Source: Nitrosomonas stercoris (GTDB taxonomy: Bacteria > Pseudomonadota > Gammaproteobacteria > Burkholderiales > Nitrosomonadaceae). From it: 64,000 nt of DNA. Under the pieces are notes generated by a model, which was not told where the DNA came from, searched no databases, and was given only the letters and a program-made list of their open reading frames with translations. Of this stretch, positions 37,458-46,060 are shown one piece after another (position 1 is the first letter of the stretch; each line of letters starts with the position of its first letter). Location: the NCBI GenBank assembly GCA_006742785.1, contig AP019755.1, positions 1,984,001 through 2,048,000 on the forward strand. Reading direction: 5' to 3'. The position numbers and the translations under genes are program-made.

Positions 37458-39608
37458 ATGGTAGAGCCTGCTAATGCACAATTGTATACACCATGGATAG
37501 AAGCCATTCAAATTGTAGGCCAGCATTATCGTTTAACTGTTTCAGTACAACAATTGAAGCTTGCGGTTATATGGGAGAAAGAACATGATTTTGGTTATGT
37601 ATTGCGACGTATAGCAAATGAAGCAGGTCTTTATTCTAAACAACTTAAATTAATAAAACATAGTGATCTGAATATCTGGCGTTTACCATTAGTTGTGCAA
37701 TTACATAATGGTCAGGTTGCTGTAGTTGAACGGGTAAATTCGCAAGAAAATCTTAGCCTTCGCTATAGTGGAGATCAAGGCTTGTTGAGCGAAATAACAA
37801 AAGAAAAATTATTACAACAGGTAAAAATTGCATTTGTAATGCGTCCCATACGGGCCGCTCGCGATGCCAGAGTTGATGATTATATTCAACCATATGAGGA
37901 AGGCTGGCTAAGACGAGCGATCTTGGTAGATTGGCGTCTATATCTACATTTATTTGTTGCTTCTTTCTTGATTAATACGCTCGGACTCGCAGGCATAATT
38001 TTTACACGACAAGTTTATGATCGTGTGATACCAGCGGAATCTTATCCTACACTTTATGTGTTATTTACGGGGGTCTTGGTTGCGCTGGTTTTTGTATTTG
38101 TTTTTCGTATTCTACGTGCCAAAGTGGTTGATATGATGGGTAAGCGCGCAGATTTGCGGATATCGGATAAAGTGTATGGGCATGTTTTGCGTATACGCAA
38201 TAGCGAACGACCTCTGTCTACCGGAAGCTTGATTGCTCAAGTAAGGGAATTAGATAATATTCGTGAGATATTGACTTCCACAATTCTGACAGCTGTAGCT
38301 GATGTGCCGTTCTTTTTGCTTTTTTGTGTCGTATTTTGGTTTTTTGCTGGTGAATTAGTTTGGGTACCAGCAATAGCTGTTTTATTGATGGTATTACCTG
38401 GTTTTTTGGCTCAACCAGCTTTAAAAAAATATGCAACTCAGGCTCTACGTGAGAGAAGTTTGAGTAATGCTATTTTAGTTGAAGCAATTCAAGGATACGA
38501 AGACATTAAAACCACACAATCTGAGTTGCGTTTTCAGAATCAGTGGAACAATTTTAATAGTGCTGTTGCAGAGGTGTCGTTACGATTACGTTCTTTAACA
38601 AATTGGTTGAATAGCTGGACGAGCATAGTACAGAATTCTGTCTTTGCAGTAATAGTCATGGCCGGTACTTTTAAAGTAATCGATGGAGATTTGAGTGTTG
38701 GCTCGTTAATTGCCGCTTCTATTTTAGGTGCACGCATGTTATCCCCCATGACTAAATTAACTTTAGTGTTGACTCGTTGGCAACAGGCAAAAATAGCTTT
38801 TGCTAGCATAAATAAGATTCTGGCATTGCCTTTGGATGATACTTCTAGAGAAGATGGACATATTCATGTTCCAAATATCCAAGGAAATTATAAATTTAAA
38901 AATTGCAATATTGTATATCGCTCAGAACAAACTGTGCCGGTGCTGACAATTAATAATCTGCGTATACAGCCAGGTGAAAAAATAGGATTGCTTGGACGTA
39001 ATGGAGCCGGAAAGTCTACATTATTACAGACTTTATCAGGATTACTTCTTCCTGTGTCAGGTGAAGCTACTTTGGAAAATGTGAGCTTGGCGCATATTGG
39101 TAGTATCGATATTCGGAGAAATGTTGGGTTTCTAAGCCAAAATGCTACTCTATTCTACGGAACAATTCGTGACAATATTACGATGGGTGCCCCGTTAGCA
39201 ACAGAGCAGGAAATCATCTTTTCTTTGCAAATGACGGGAGCATTAGAGTTTGTTCAACGTTTACCAACAGGCTTAGATTACATCATAAGCGAAGGAGGGC
39301 GGGGACTATCGGGCGGACAAAGGCAAGCATTGTTATTGTGCCGGTTAATTTTACGTGATCCTAATATTTTACTGCTGGATGAGCCAACTTCTGCTATGGA
39401 TGATTCTACGGAACACCATTTTATCCAGCAGTTAGCTCAGTGGGCTCGAAATAAAACCTTAGTTGTCGCAACACATAAAGTGCGTGTTCTGGAGTTGGTA
39501 AACAGAGTTATTGTCATGAGCCAGGGTAGGATTAGTCTTGATGATAACAAGCAATTTGTTTTGGAAAAACTTAGGAAAAAGGGGAATCGTATTCCGCAAA
39601 GACAGTAG
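37458..39608 (+). CDS. Type I secretion ABC exporter with degenerate C39-like domain
   Basis: 716 residues from the ATG at 37458, which sits 6 bases after GGGGG; a TTG one codon earlier is less likely. The N-terminal about 130 residues have the C39-like fold but no catalytic Cys at the expected place (QIVGQHY), so it is a substrate-docking domain as in HlyB/LapB. The membrane domain spans about 150-430 (FVASFLINTLGLAGIIFTRQVYDRVIP). The nucleotide-binding domain has Walker A GLLGRNGAGKSTLL, signature LSGGQRQALLL, Walker B ILLLDEPTSAMD and H-loop ATHK. It should export the repeat protein in one step from the cytoplasm with the HlyD and TolC-like partners. Confidence 0.92.
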   Translation: MVEPANAQLYTPWIEAIQIVGQHYRLTVSVQQLKLAVIWEKEHDFGYVLRRIANEAGLYSKQLKLIKHSDLNIWRLPLVVQLHNGQVAVVERVNSQENLSLRYSGDQGLLSEITKEKLLQQVKIAFVMRPIRAARDARVDDYIQPYEEGWLRRAILVDWRLYLHLFVASFLINTLGLAGIIFTRQVYDRVIPAESYPTLYVLFTGVLVALVFVFVFRILRAKVVDMMGKRADLRISDKVYGHVLRIRNSERPLSTGSLIAQVRELDNIREILTSTILTAVADVPFFLLFCVVFWFFAGELVWVPAIAVLLMVLPGFLAQPALKKYATQALRERSLSNAILVEAIQGYEDIKTTQSELRFQNQWNNFNSAVAEVSLRLRSLTNWLNSWTSIVQNSVFAVIVMAGTFKVIDGDLSVGSLIAASILGARMLSPMTKLTLVLTRWQQAKIAFASINKILALPLDDTSREDGHIHVPNIQGNYKFKNCNIVYRSEQTVPVLTINNLRIQPGEKIGLLGRNGAGKSTLLQTLSGLLLPVSGEATLENVSLAHIGSIDIRRNVGFLSQNATLFYGTIRDNITMGAPLATEQEIIFSLQMTGALEFVQRLPTGLDYIISEGGRGLSGGQRQALLLCRLILRDPNILLLDEPTSAMDDSTEHHFIQQLAQWARNKTLVVATHKVRVLELVNRVIVMSQGRISLDDNKQFVLEKLRKKGNRIPQRQ

Positions 39609-39654
39609 ACATACTGACTAGTAAGCCACAGAGAAAATAAATGTAGATGTTTAT

Positions 39655-40860
39655 ATGGAAGAAGTGTTGTTACATAATTATAAGCATGATTTGCAAGATC
39701 ATCATGATGATATAAGTGAAGCAAAGATTTTGCGTTCCCAACGAATTGTATGGGCGGCTGGTTTACTATTGCTTATATTATTGATATGGGCATATCACGC
39801 TAAGCTTACAGAGGTTTCAACAGGTTCCGGCCGAGTTATTCCAACTTCTAGAGAGCAAATTATCCAATCTCTTGAAGGGGGAATCGTGTCAGAACTTTAT
39901 ACGCGTGAAGGAGAGGTTGTCGAGCCTATGCAGGTATTAGCCCAGCTGGATCTTACTAAGACTGAGGCCACGGTGGGAGAAAGTGCTGCTAAATATCGAA
40001 CCGCTTTGGCTAGTGTAGCTCGCTTGGTGGCCGAGGTAGAGGGAGGGAAGTTATCTTTTCCAGAAGAGCTATCTGAATATACAGAATTAATAGAGGCGGA
40101 AACGCGATTATACAATACGAGAAGACGTGGCCTACAAGAAACTCTTGCAGGATTGAAACAATCGCTTGCAATTGTTAGCAAAGAATTAAACTTAACAGAA
40201 TCATTAGCCAAAGCAGGGGCAGCTAGCCAGGTAGAGGTACTTAGATTACGAAGACAAGCTACTGATATTCGCCTTAAATTGACCGAGAAACAGGTTGAAT
40301 ATATGGTTCAGGCACGTGAAGAATTGGTTCGAGCACGTGGTGAAATTAAAGCATTAGAAGAAATAATAAAAGGACGTACTGATTCTTTATCCAGACTGAC
40401 TTTACGCTCACCTGTTCGTGGGGTGGTAAAAGATATTGAAATCACTACAAAAGGGGGGGTGATTCCACCAAACGGGCGCTTGATGGTTATTGTGCCGATT
40501 GATGATAAATTGCTAGTTGAGGCACAAATCTCACCACGTGATATTGCTTTTATCCGACCAGGTCTTGAAGCAAAAGTGAAAATTTCCGCCTACGATTACT
40601 CTGTTTATGGCGCATTGGATGGCTTGGTAGAGACTGTCTCACCAGATACTATTAGGGATGAATTTAACCCGGATAATTTTTATTATCGTGCTTTTATAAG
40701 AACCAATGAAGATGCGCTAGTTAATGATAAAACTGGACAGCGCTATCCTATTGTTCCGGGCATGATGGCTGTAGTAGATATCAAAACAGGTGAAAAAACT
40801 GTGTTTGAATATTTAATGCGTCCTATCAGATATTTTGAAGAAGCTATGCGTGAGCGCTAG
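39655..40860 (+). CDS. HlyD/LapC-type membrane fusion protein
   Basis: 401 residues. One membrane helix at about 31-50 (VWAAGLLLLILLIWAYHA), a biotinyl-lipoyl-like segment (QIIQSLEGGIVSELYTREGEVV), a long coiled-coil hairpin (about 105-250) and the second half LRSPVRGVVKDIEITTKGGVIPPNGRLM, with a beta-barrel and the family ending PGMMAVVDIKTGEKTVFEYLMRPI. It bridges the ABC exporter and the outer-membrane channel. Starts 46 bases after the exporter gene. Confidence 0.93.
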   Translation: MEEVLLHNYKHDLQDHHDDISEAKILRSQRIVWAAGLLLLILLIWAYHAKLTEVSTGSGRVIPTSREQIIQSLEGGIVSELYTREGEVVEPMQVLAQLDLTKTEATVGESAAKYRTALASVARLVAEVEGGKLSFPEELSEYTELIEAETRLYNTRRRGLQETLAGLKQSLAIVSKELNLTESLAKAGAASQVEVLRLRRQATDIRLKLTEKQVEYMVQAREELVRARGEIKALEEIIKGRTDSLSRLTLRSPVRGVVKDIEITTKGGVIPPNGRLMVIVPIDDKLLVEAQISPRDIAFIRPGLEAKVKISAYDYSVYGALDGLVETVSPDTIRDEFNPDNFYYRAFIRTNEDALVNDKTGQRYPIVPGMMAVVDIKTGEKTVFEYLMRPIRYFEEAMRER

Positions 40861-40899
40861 TGTCTGGAATTTTTTAAAAATCCTTCCAATTCAAATGTT

Positions 40900-42648
40900 A
40901 TGTCACTTTCAAATTTGCTAATCAAAGCGCATGAAGTACTTTCTACTAAAACAAAGAATCTCCTTTTTCGATTAGGGGAGCAAGACGCACAAATTGTTTT
41001 ATTTTTTTCTTTATCTAATGGTAAAACCCGTGCAAAAGTAGGACAGGTTAAGGGAAAATCATTTATCGATGTCTGGAAACGAGGAGCGATACTAGCTCAA
41101 CAGCTGGCAGATAAAAACAAAATGATTGTACGATGGCTGAGAATCGACTGGATTACATCAGCTGAATCTATGAGTTGGGAGAAATTTAATAGCCAATACT
41201 TGACAAAAAATAAGCGCGGTTATTTTCGTTATGGCATATCTTTTGATGATGCATTCAAATGCGCATTTCTAGAGCAGGAATTAAACGCAAATGCAATGTT
41301 TTATATGGGCAGCAAAACTTCTACCGCGTGGTTTAACGAAAAAAATTTTATGCGGTACGCCCGCTCGCGTTATGGTTCAAAAATATCTATAGATTTCAGT
41401 TCTTCTGTCCCTGTGATTATGTTTGCTACGCAAGGTGTTTTTGTGGCGAATGATCCAGCTCTCTGTAATATTCCTGGGAATGAATATCCGCAGTGGCTTG
41501 CTGAGCCTGATCTCAATAGCGGGAGACGGCAAATCAAGTATTTAAGTGTTGATAATGTTTATTCTTTAATTTTGAGTGGTTCGAAATTCTTGGCTCGTCA
41601 GGTGAATAAGGAAGGCAAATTTATTTATGGCTATTTCCCATGTTTTGCTATGAAAATACCAACTTACAATTCTTTGAGGCATGCTAGTACAACTTATTCC
41701 ATGATCGAGGCTTGGGAGTTAACTCAGGATAATACCTTATCGTTATCAATTAAACGCGCATTACATTATCTAGCTGAATCTATTATTCGTCGTTATCCGC
41801 AAGAGGATGGCTCAGTTCTTGCCTACAACGTGGATCTAAATGGAGAGATAAAGTTGGGAGCTAATGCAGTCAGTTTGTTAGCTATGGTGAAATATACTGA
41901 GGTTACCAATGATGAGCAGTATTTACCATTGATGGAATCACTTGCCTTAGGAATCGCACGCATGCAAGATCCTGAAACCGGAAGGTTTTTCCATGTTCTA
42001 AATGCTTCTGATTTAGATATAAAAGAGAAGTTTCGTATTATTTATTATGATGGTGAAGCGGCTTTTGGTTTGATGCGCCTTTATGGTATTACTAAAGATC
42101 CGCGCTGGTTGGCAATAGTAGAAAAAGGGTTTAAGTATTTTTTAGCGGCAGAGCATTGGAAAGCTCATGATCATTGGCTATCCTATTGTGTAAATGAGCT
42201 TACATTGTATAAACCAGATGAAAAATATTTCAGATTTGGAGTGCAAAATATAGCTGGGCACCTGGATTTTATTATTCACCGTATTACTACTTACCCCACA
42301 TTGCTAGAGCTTTCAATGGCTTTTCACAGTATGTTGATACGTATACAGAAAATGCCAGAGATGCAACACATATTAGCGGGCTTTAGTGTTGATAAATTTT
42401 ATCAGGCTCTGCATTATCGAGCACACTATCTACTAAATGGTTTCTTTTGGCCTGAGTTTGCTATGTATTATGCAAAACCAAGCCAGATTGTTGGTAGTTT
42501 TTTTATTCGCCATCACGCTTTTAGAGTGCGTATTGATGATGTAGAGCATTATCTTTCAGGATTTATAGCCTACTGGAAAATGTTAAAGGAACAAGAAAAA
42601 GATATAGGGTATGCTGCTCCCCAGCCGTCAATATTACCACTACGCTAA
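40900..42648 (+). CDS. Unrecognised helical-repeat protein, possible glycan-modifying partner
   Basis: 582 residues, no signal peptide or membrane helix. I do not recognise the family. The N-terminal about 190 residues are mixed (KTRAKVGQVKGKSFIDVWKR, WLRIDWITSA). Residues about 220-560 look like an alpha/alpha toroid: repeated helix pairs with LRHASTTYSMIEAWELT, GANAVSLLAMVKYTEVT, YYDGEAAFGLMRLYGIT and DHWLSYCVNELT. Such toroids occur in glycoside hydrolases, epimerases and lanthionine cyclases. It sits 39 bases after the HlyD gene and 30 bases before a glycosyltransferase gene, so a role in sugar modification of the exported protein is plausible but unproven. Confidence 0.6.
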   Translation: MSLSNLLIKAHEVLSTKTKNLLFRLGEQDAQIVLFFSLSNGKTRAKVGQVKGKSFIDVWKRGAILAQQLADKNKMIVRWLRIDWITSAESMSWEKFNSQYLTKNKRGYFRYGISFDDAFKCAFLEQELNANAMFYMGSKTSTAWFNEKNFMRYARSRYGSKISIDFSSSVPVIMFATQGVFVANDPALCNIPGNEYPQWLAEPDLNSGRRQIKYLSVDNVYSLILSGSKFLARQVNKEGKFIYGYFPCFAMKIPTYNSLRHASTTYSMIEAWELTQDNTLSLSIKRALHYLAESIIRRYPQEDGSVLAYNVDLNGEIKLGANAVSLLAMVKYTEVTNDEQYLPLMESLALGIARMQDPETGRFFHVLNASDLDIKEKFRIIYYDGEAAFGLMRLYGITKDPRWLAIVEKGFKYFLAAEHWKAHDHWLSYCVNELTLYKPDEKYFRFGVQNIAGHLDFIIHRITTYPTLLELSMAFHSMLIRIQKMPEMQHILAGFSVDKFYQALHYRAHYLLNGFFWPEFAMYYAKPSQIVGSFFIRHHAFRVRIDDVEHYLSGFIAYWKMLKEQEKDIGYAAPQPSILPLR

Positions 42649-42678
42649 GGTGGCAGAATAAGTGTTGTAAAAAAGATT

Positions 42679-44205
42679 ATGCCTAAATATTATTTCTGTA
42701 ATATTGATTTTGCTAAACACCTGACAGGAATTGAACGTTCATCTATACAGCGGGCAAATTTATTTGTTGAGCATTTAAATATTGTTCCGCAAATGCTTAC
42801 CTTGAAGTTAAATCTAGATTCGCATGTGGTTTGGGAAGAGTATAAGTTGGCTGGTCTAGTAAATCATAATATTCCGCTAGTTAATATGTATGATGATTTA
42901 CTAAAAATCTCCGAGGGCGCACATTTACCCGCTACTTCGCTGATATTTAGTAACGGTTGGAATGTTCTGGACGTAGAAAACATCAAGGTGCCCCATCAAA
43001 AGATCTATCACCCTAATGGCGTGATGAGGATGTATATTGTCTGGAGAGATGTAAAAAAAACCATTCCATATTATATCAATTATTTTGTTAATAAAAAGAA
43101 GGCGCGAAGAGACAAGTTTAATCGATATGGACAACTTGCGGTGACTCAGTATTTAGGAGAAAAAGAGCGTGTTTTAAAAGAAGATTGTTACACACCCTCT
43201 GGGTTATTTTGTATTTCTCGTGTTTTTGATGCAAACACCAGAAAGTTAAATTTAATTCAATGGTTTGATCATGCTTCAGGAGAGTGTTTTATCTTTTATA
43301 AAGAGGAAGAGTTAGCTGGAGAATGGCTCAAGAGAAGATTTTTTGATGAAGGGAATATATTTTTTATTGATAAACATAGATCTTGGTCAAAACCTTTAAA
43401 TGATTTGAATAAGGTTATCCCTCAACGTATTATTTCTGTAATCCACAGCATCCATATTAGTGACCCTTATGAGGATGTTAAAGAAGGGCGACTTAATAGC
43501 AATTATCGCAATATATTAAACAGTACGATACCAGTAGAGCGTTGTATCGTATTAACCCCTCACCAAAAAGAAGATATTCATCACCGCTTTAAAGATACAT
43601 CTTATAAGTTGAATTGTATTCCGCACTCACTCACAATACCGAATATATTTCCGATATTTGAAGAGCGTGACCCAAATTTGTTAGTAGCAGCGATACGTTT
43701 GTCGAAAGAGAAACGTATCGAAGATATGCTCCATATTATGAGGCTTGTTTCGGAATATCATCCTGAAAAAAGATTGGAGATTTATGGTGAAGGGCCTGAT
43801 AAGAAGAAAATTCAAGCGCTAATTAAAGAGTTAGAGATTGAGAATTTTGTAATTGTAAAAGGTTATCGTCAGGATATTGATAAGATTTTTTCTCGGGCTG
43901 CAATTTCTCTCTTGACCAGTCGCATTGAAGGCTTCTCATTGGCAACTTTAGAGAGTCTTGCACAAGGTTGTCCTGTGTTATCTTACGATATTAAATATGG
44001 ACCAGCAAGTATGATTATTCACGAGCATAATGGGTGGCTGATAGAAAATGGAAATATAGAATCTGCTGCAAAAATACTGATTTCTATTTTTAATACGCCA
44101 CAAAAACTGAAGGCTATCTCCCGGAATGCATATGTTTCAACACGTAAGTTTAGTTCTGAATTGATTGCCTCTCGGTGGGCATCAGTCTTGGGATTGGTTC
44201 AGTAA
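42679..44205 (+). CDS. TagE/GtfA/SdgB-like family 4 glycosyltransferase
   Basis: 508 residues. The N-terminal half has the layout of the poly(glycerol-phosphate) glucosyltransferase/GtfA group (FAKHLTGIERSSIQRANLF; ISVIHSIHISDPYED; NSTIPVERCIVLTPHQKEDI). The C-terminal half is a standard GT-B sugar-nucleotide domain: AAIRLSKEKRIEDMLHIM, YGEGPDKKKIQALI, VKGYRQDIDKIFSRAAISLLTSRIEGFSLATLESLAQGCPVL (given here as consecutive blocks at about 385-430), with the E-x7-E type motif in EGFSLATLE. GtfA and SdgA/SdgB of this broad group add GlcNAc to serine-rich or Ser-Asp-repeat adhesins in Gram-positive bacteria. Beside a Ser-Asp-repeat gene, the natural inference is that it glycosylates that protein in the cytoplasm before export. 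Confidence 0.75.
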   Translation: MPKYYFCNIDFAKHLTGIERSSIQRANLFVEHLNIVPQMLTLKLNLDSHVVWEEYKLAGLVNHNIPLVNMYDDLLKISEGAHLPATSLIFSNGWNVLDVENIKVPHQKIYHPNGVMRMYIVWRDVKKTIPYYINYFVNKKKARRDKFNRYGQLAVTQYLGEKERVLKEDCYTPSGLFCISRVFDANTRKLNLIQWFDHASGECFIFYKEEELAGEWLKRRFFDEGNIFFIDKHRSWSKPLNDLNKVIPQRIISVIHSIHISDPYEDVKEGRLNSNYRNILNSTIPVERCIVLTPHQKEDIHHRFKDTSYKLNCIPHSLTIPNIFPIFEERDPNLLVAAIRLSKEKRIEDMLHIMRLVSEYHPEKRLEIYGEGPDKKKIQALIKELEIENFVIVKGYRQDIDKIFSRAAISLLTSRIEGFSLATLESLAQGCPVLSYDIKYGPASMIIHEHNGWLIENGNIESAAKILISIFNTPQKLKAISRNAYVSTRKFSSELIASRWASVLGLVQ

Positions 44206-44211
44206 ATATTA

Positions 44212-44425
44212 TTATTTTTTAGCAGATGAATACCGCAGCTGCTTCATCCACTGAAATCCAGGGTTTTGATAAAGAAAGTAAATTAATCCTGCATTATATG
44301 CTCGGAGTTGCTGTTCGTACTGCTTGGCTTTAGCCAGATAGCCTGCTTTTTTGCAGCTTGTGCTGCCAGTGAAATACCATTACGTCGGTTGGGTGTGCGT
44401 TGCAGAGAAGCTTCCAGTTCTCTTA
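44212..44425 (-). pseudogene. 3' remnant of an unidentified gene cut by the IS5-family element
   Basis: Read on minus from the IS edge, two frames join by a small shift: ELEASLQRTPNRRNGISLAAQAAKKQAIW, interrupted at about 44330, then AKAKQYEQQLRAYNAGLIYF and onward to a stop at 44212-44214. The frames are open and protein-like but lack a start, so this is the C-terminal end of a gene lost or displaced by the insertion. I do not recognise the family. No matching 5' part is visible on the other side of the element. Confidence 0.45.
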
Positions 44426-45276
44426 GAGCCCGTTTACGATCTCATCATTATTCCTTACGATACGTGGATGAAGAGAACAAAATATGCCGGTGATATTAGC
44501 AAAGAGAAGTTTGCCGAGATAGAGCCGCTATTGCGTAGCGTGAGGCGCAGCACCAAACCCACGACAATAGATATTTGTATGAAGTATTTTGTGCTGTGCT
44601 GTATCTGCTGCGTACTGGTTGCCAGTGGAGATTTTTGCCCGGAGAGTTTCCCAAATGGCAGAGTGTATATGCCTATTGGCGCAAATGGAATGAGCCTGAC
44701 CAGCACGGCGTGAGCGTGCTGGAGCAGGCATTAAAAAAATCAGGTTGGCGCGGCCCGAGAGAAACTGGGGCGCAACGCTTGCAGCACGTTCTTGATTGTG
44801 GACGCGCAAAGCGTGAAGAATACAGACACGGCTGACCAGAAAGGCTATGACGCCGGCAAGAAGGTGTCGGGCATCAAGCGCCATATCGCTGTTGATACCT
44901 TGGGGTTGCCGCACGCCATTGCAGTGACGACAGCGGAAGTGACTGACCGTGACGGTGCATTGCAGGCCTTGAAGCGTTGCAGATCGAGTTTAGGGCAAGT
45001 ACAAGGTTTGCTGTGTGACAGTGGCTATACTGGAGCACCATTTGCCGAAAGTGTGCAAGAAATTCTGGGCAAACCTGTCACCGTGCAGATCGCCAAACGC
45101 AGCAAACTGCATACCTTCAAGGTTATGCCCAGGCGATGGATAGTGGAACGTAGTTTCGCCTGGCTGGAAAAGTGCCGAAGATTATGGAAAAACTGCGAAC
45201 GTAAACTTGATACCAGCTTGCAGCTCATTCATTTGGCTTTCTTGGCACTATTACTCAGAAGATCGTAAACAGGCTC
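44426..45276 (+). mobile_element. IS5-family (IS427/IS1031-like) insertion sequence
   Basis: 851 bases. The left end GAGCCCGTTTACGATCT and the right end (complement) GAGCCTGTTTACGATCT match at 16 of 17 positions. TTA flanks both ends (44423-44425 and 45277-45279), the short TNA-type duplication of this IS group. It carries a two-part transposase and closes the right side of the adhesin/secretion island. Confidence 0.88.
44468..45268 (+). pseudogene. IS5-family transposase, orfA/orfB with an extra frame disruption
   Basis: The frame starts MKRTKYAGDISKEKFAEIEP at 44468. It shifts near 44573, where GATATTTGTATG looks like a 2-base insertion relative to the expected IDMYEVF, and continues [21 protein letters not shown] second frame change at the A7 run (44733-44739) leads to [20 protein letters not shown] and the DDE part [63 protein letters not shown]. 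The A-run shift is typical programmed frameshifting of this group; the first shift probably inactivates the gene. Confidence 0.7.
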
Positions 45277-45297
45277 TTAGTGTGAGTTAGAAACTGG

Positions 45298-45498
45298 TCA
45301 ATAAGTAATCAGTGCACTATAATATTCTACATATGCGTTATGGGTAACATTAACGTGAAGCGATAACTCCTCTTTCATAAGATCACCAGATCTTAATCTC
45401 TTCAGAGTCAAAATAATAATATTCACATAGCTATTTCTTGTAGCTATGTAGTCGCCGACTATTTTCGTCGCCAGATACTCATCAACTTGGTGTGGCAA
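45298..45498 (-). CDS. Small possible ribbon-helix-helix (ParD-like) protein, doubtful
   Basis: 66 residues from a TTG start, with no clear ribosome site. The opening LPHQVDEYLATKIVGDYIATRNSYVNIIILTLKRL resembles, in two blocks (the short strand and the two helices, residues 2-36), the pattern of ParD/CopG antitoxins; the remainder is unlike them. No parE-type toxin is found beside it. It may be a decayed antitoxin remnant next to the IS element, or chance. Confidence 0.3.
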   Translation of the reverse strand: MPHQVDEYLATKIVGDYIATRNSYVNIIILTLKRLRSGDLMKEELSLHVNVTHNAYVEYYSALITY

Positions 45499-45575
45499 CC
45501 CTAAGTCAACATATGACTTTTGATTGATTTAACTGTTCTTGTTAAGAATAAAATAGAAACAGAGGTATTTAAAAT

Positions 45576-45989
45576 ATGAGTGTAAAACCTAAAATAATGC
45601 TTTCTTCGCTTGATGCGGAAAGATTAGAAATATTATTAGAATCTCTGCCTGAAAATGCCTTTCCAGGCAGAGAAGATTTAGAAGCCGAACTTGCACGTGC
45701 TGACGTAGTTGACCCGGAAGAAATTCCATCTACGGTAGTTACTATGAATTCCACCGTCAAATTTGAGGTGACTTCCTCCACTGAAGCATTCTGTCTCACT
45801 TTGGTTTACCCCAAAGATGTTGATACCAGCGGGAAAACCATTTCGGTACTTGCACCGGTTGGTAGCGCGTTACTTGGATTGTCGCAAGGAGATGAAATAG
45901 AATGGCCCAAACCAGGTGGGGGAGTGCTGCGTGTGCGTATTATGGAAGTCACTTATCAGCCGGAACGGTCGGGCAAATATTATCGATAA
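45576..45989 (+). CDS. rnk: Regulator of nucleoside diphosphate kinase (Rnk, GreA/GreB-like)
   Basis: 137 residues. An N-terminal helical part (MLSSLDAERLEILLESL, EDLEAELARADVVDPEEIPSTVVTMNS in two blocks) followed by the C-terminal GreA/GreB-type FKBP-like domain (TLVYPKDVD, ISVLAPVGSALLGLSQGDEIEWP). Rnk binds RNA polymerase and lacks the long coiled coil of GreA. It stands alone between the island and glpK, probably as the first conserved chromosomal gene right of the island. Confidence 0.88.
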   Translation: MSVKPKIMLSSLDAERLEILLESLPENAFPGREDLEAELARADVVDPEEIPSTVVTMNSTVKFEVTSSTEAFCLTLVYPKDVDTSGKTISVLAPVGSALLGLSQGDEIEWPKPGGGVLRVRIMEVTYQPERSGKYYR

Positions 45990-46060
45990 TTTGTTCGTTT
46001 CAGTTCTGATTCGTAGCCATCTTCCTACAATCAACAAGCGCTTAAATTTTCAATAAGCCC

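Noticed and set aside
29670..45276. The whole island as one composite transposon
   Set aside because: The two IS elements belong to different families and each has its own target duplication, so they did not move the segment together.
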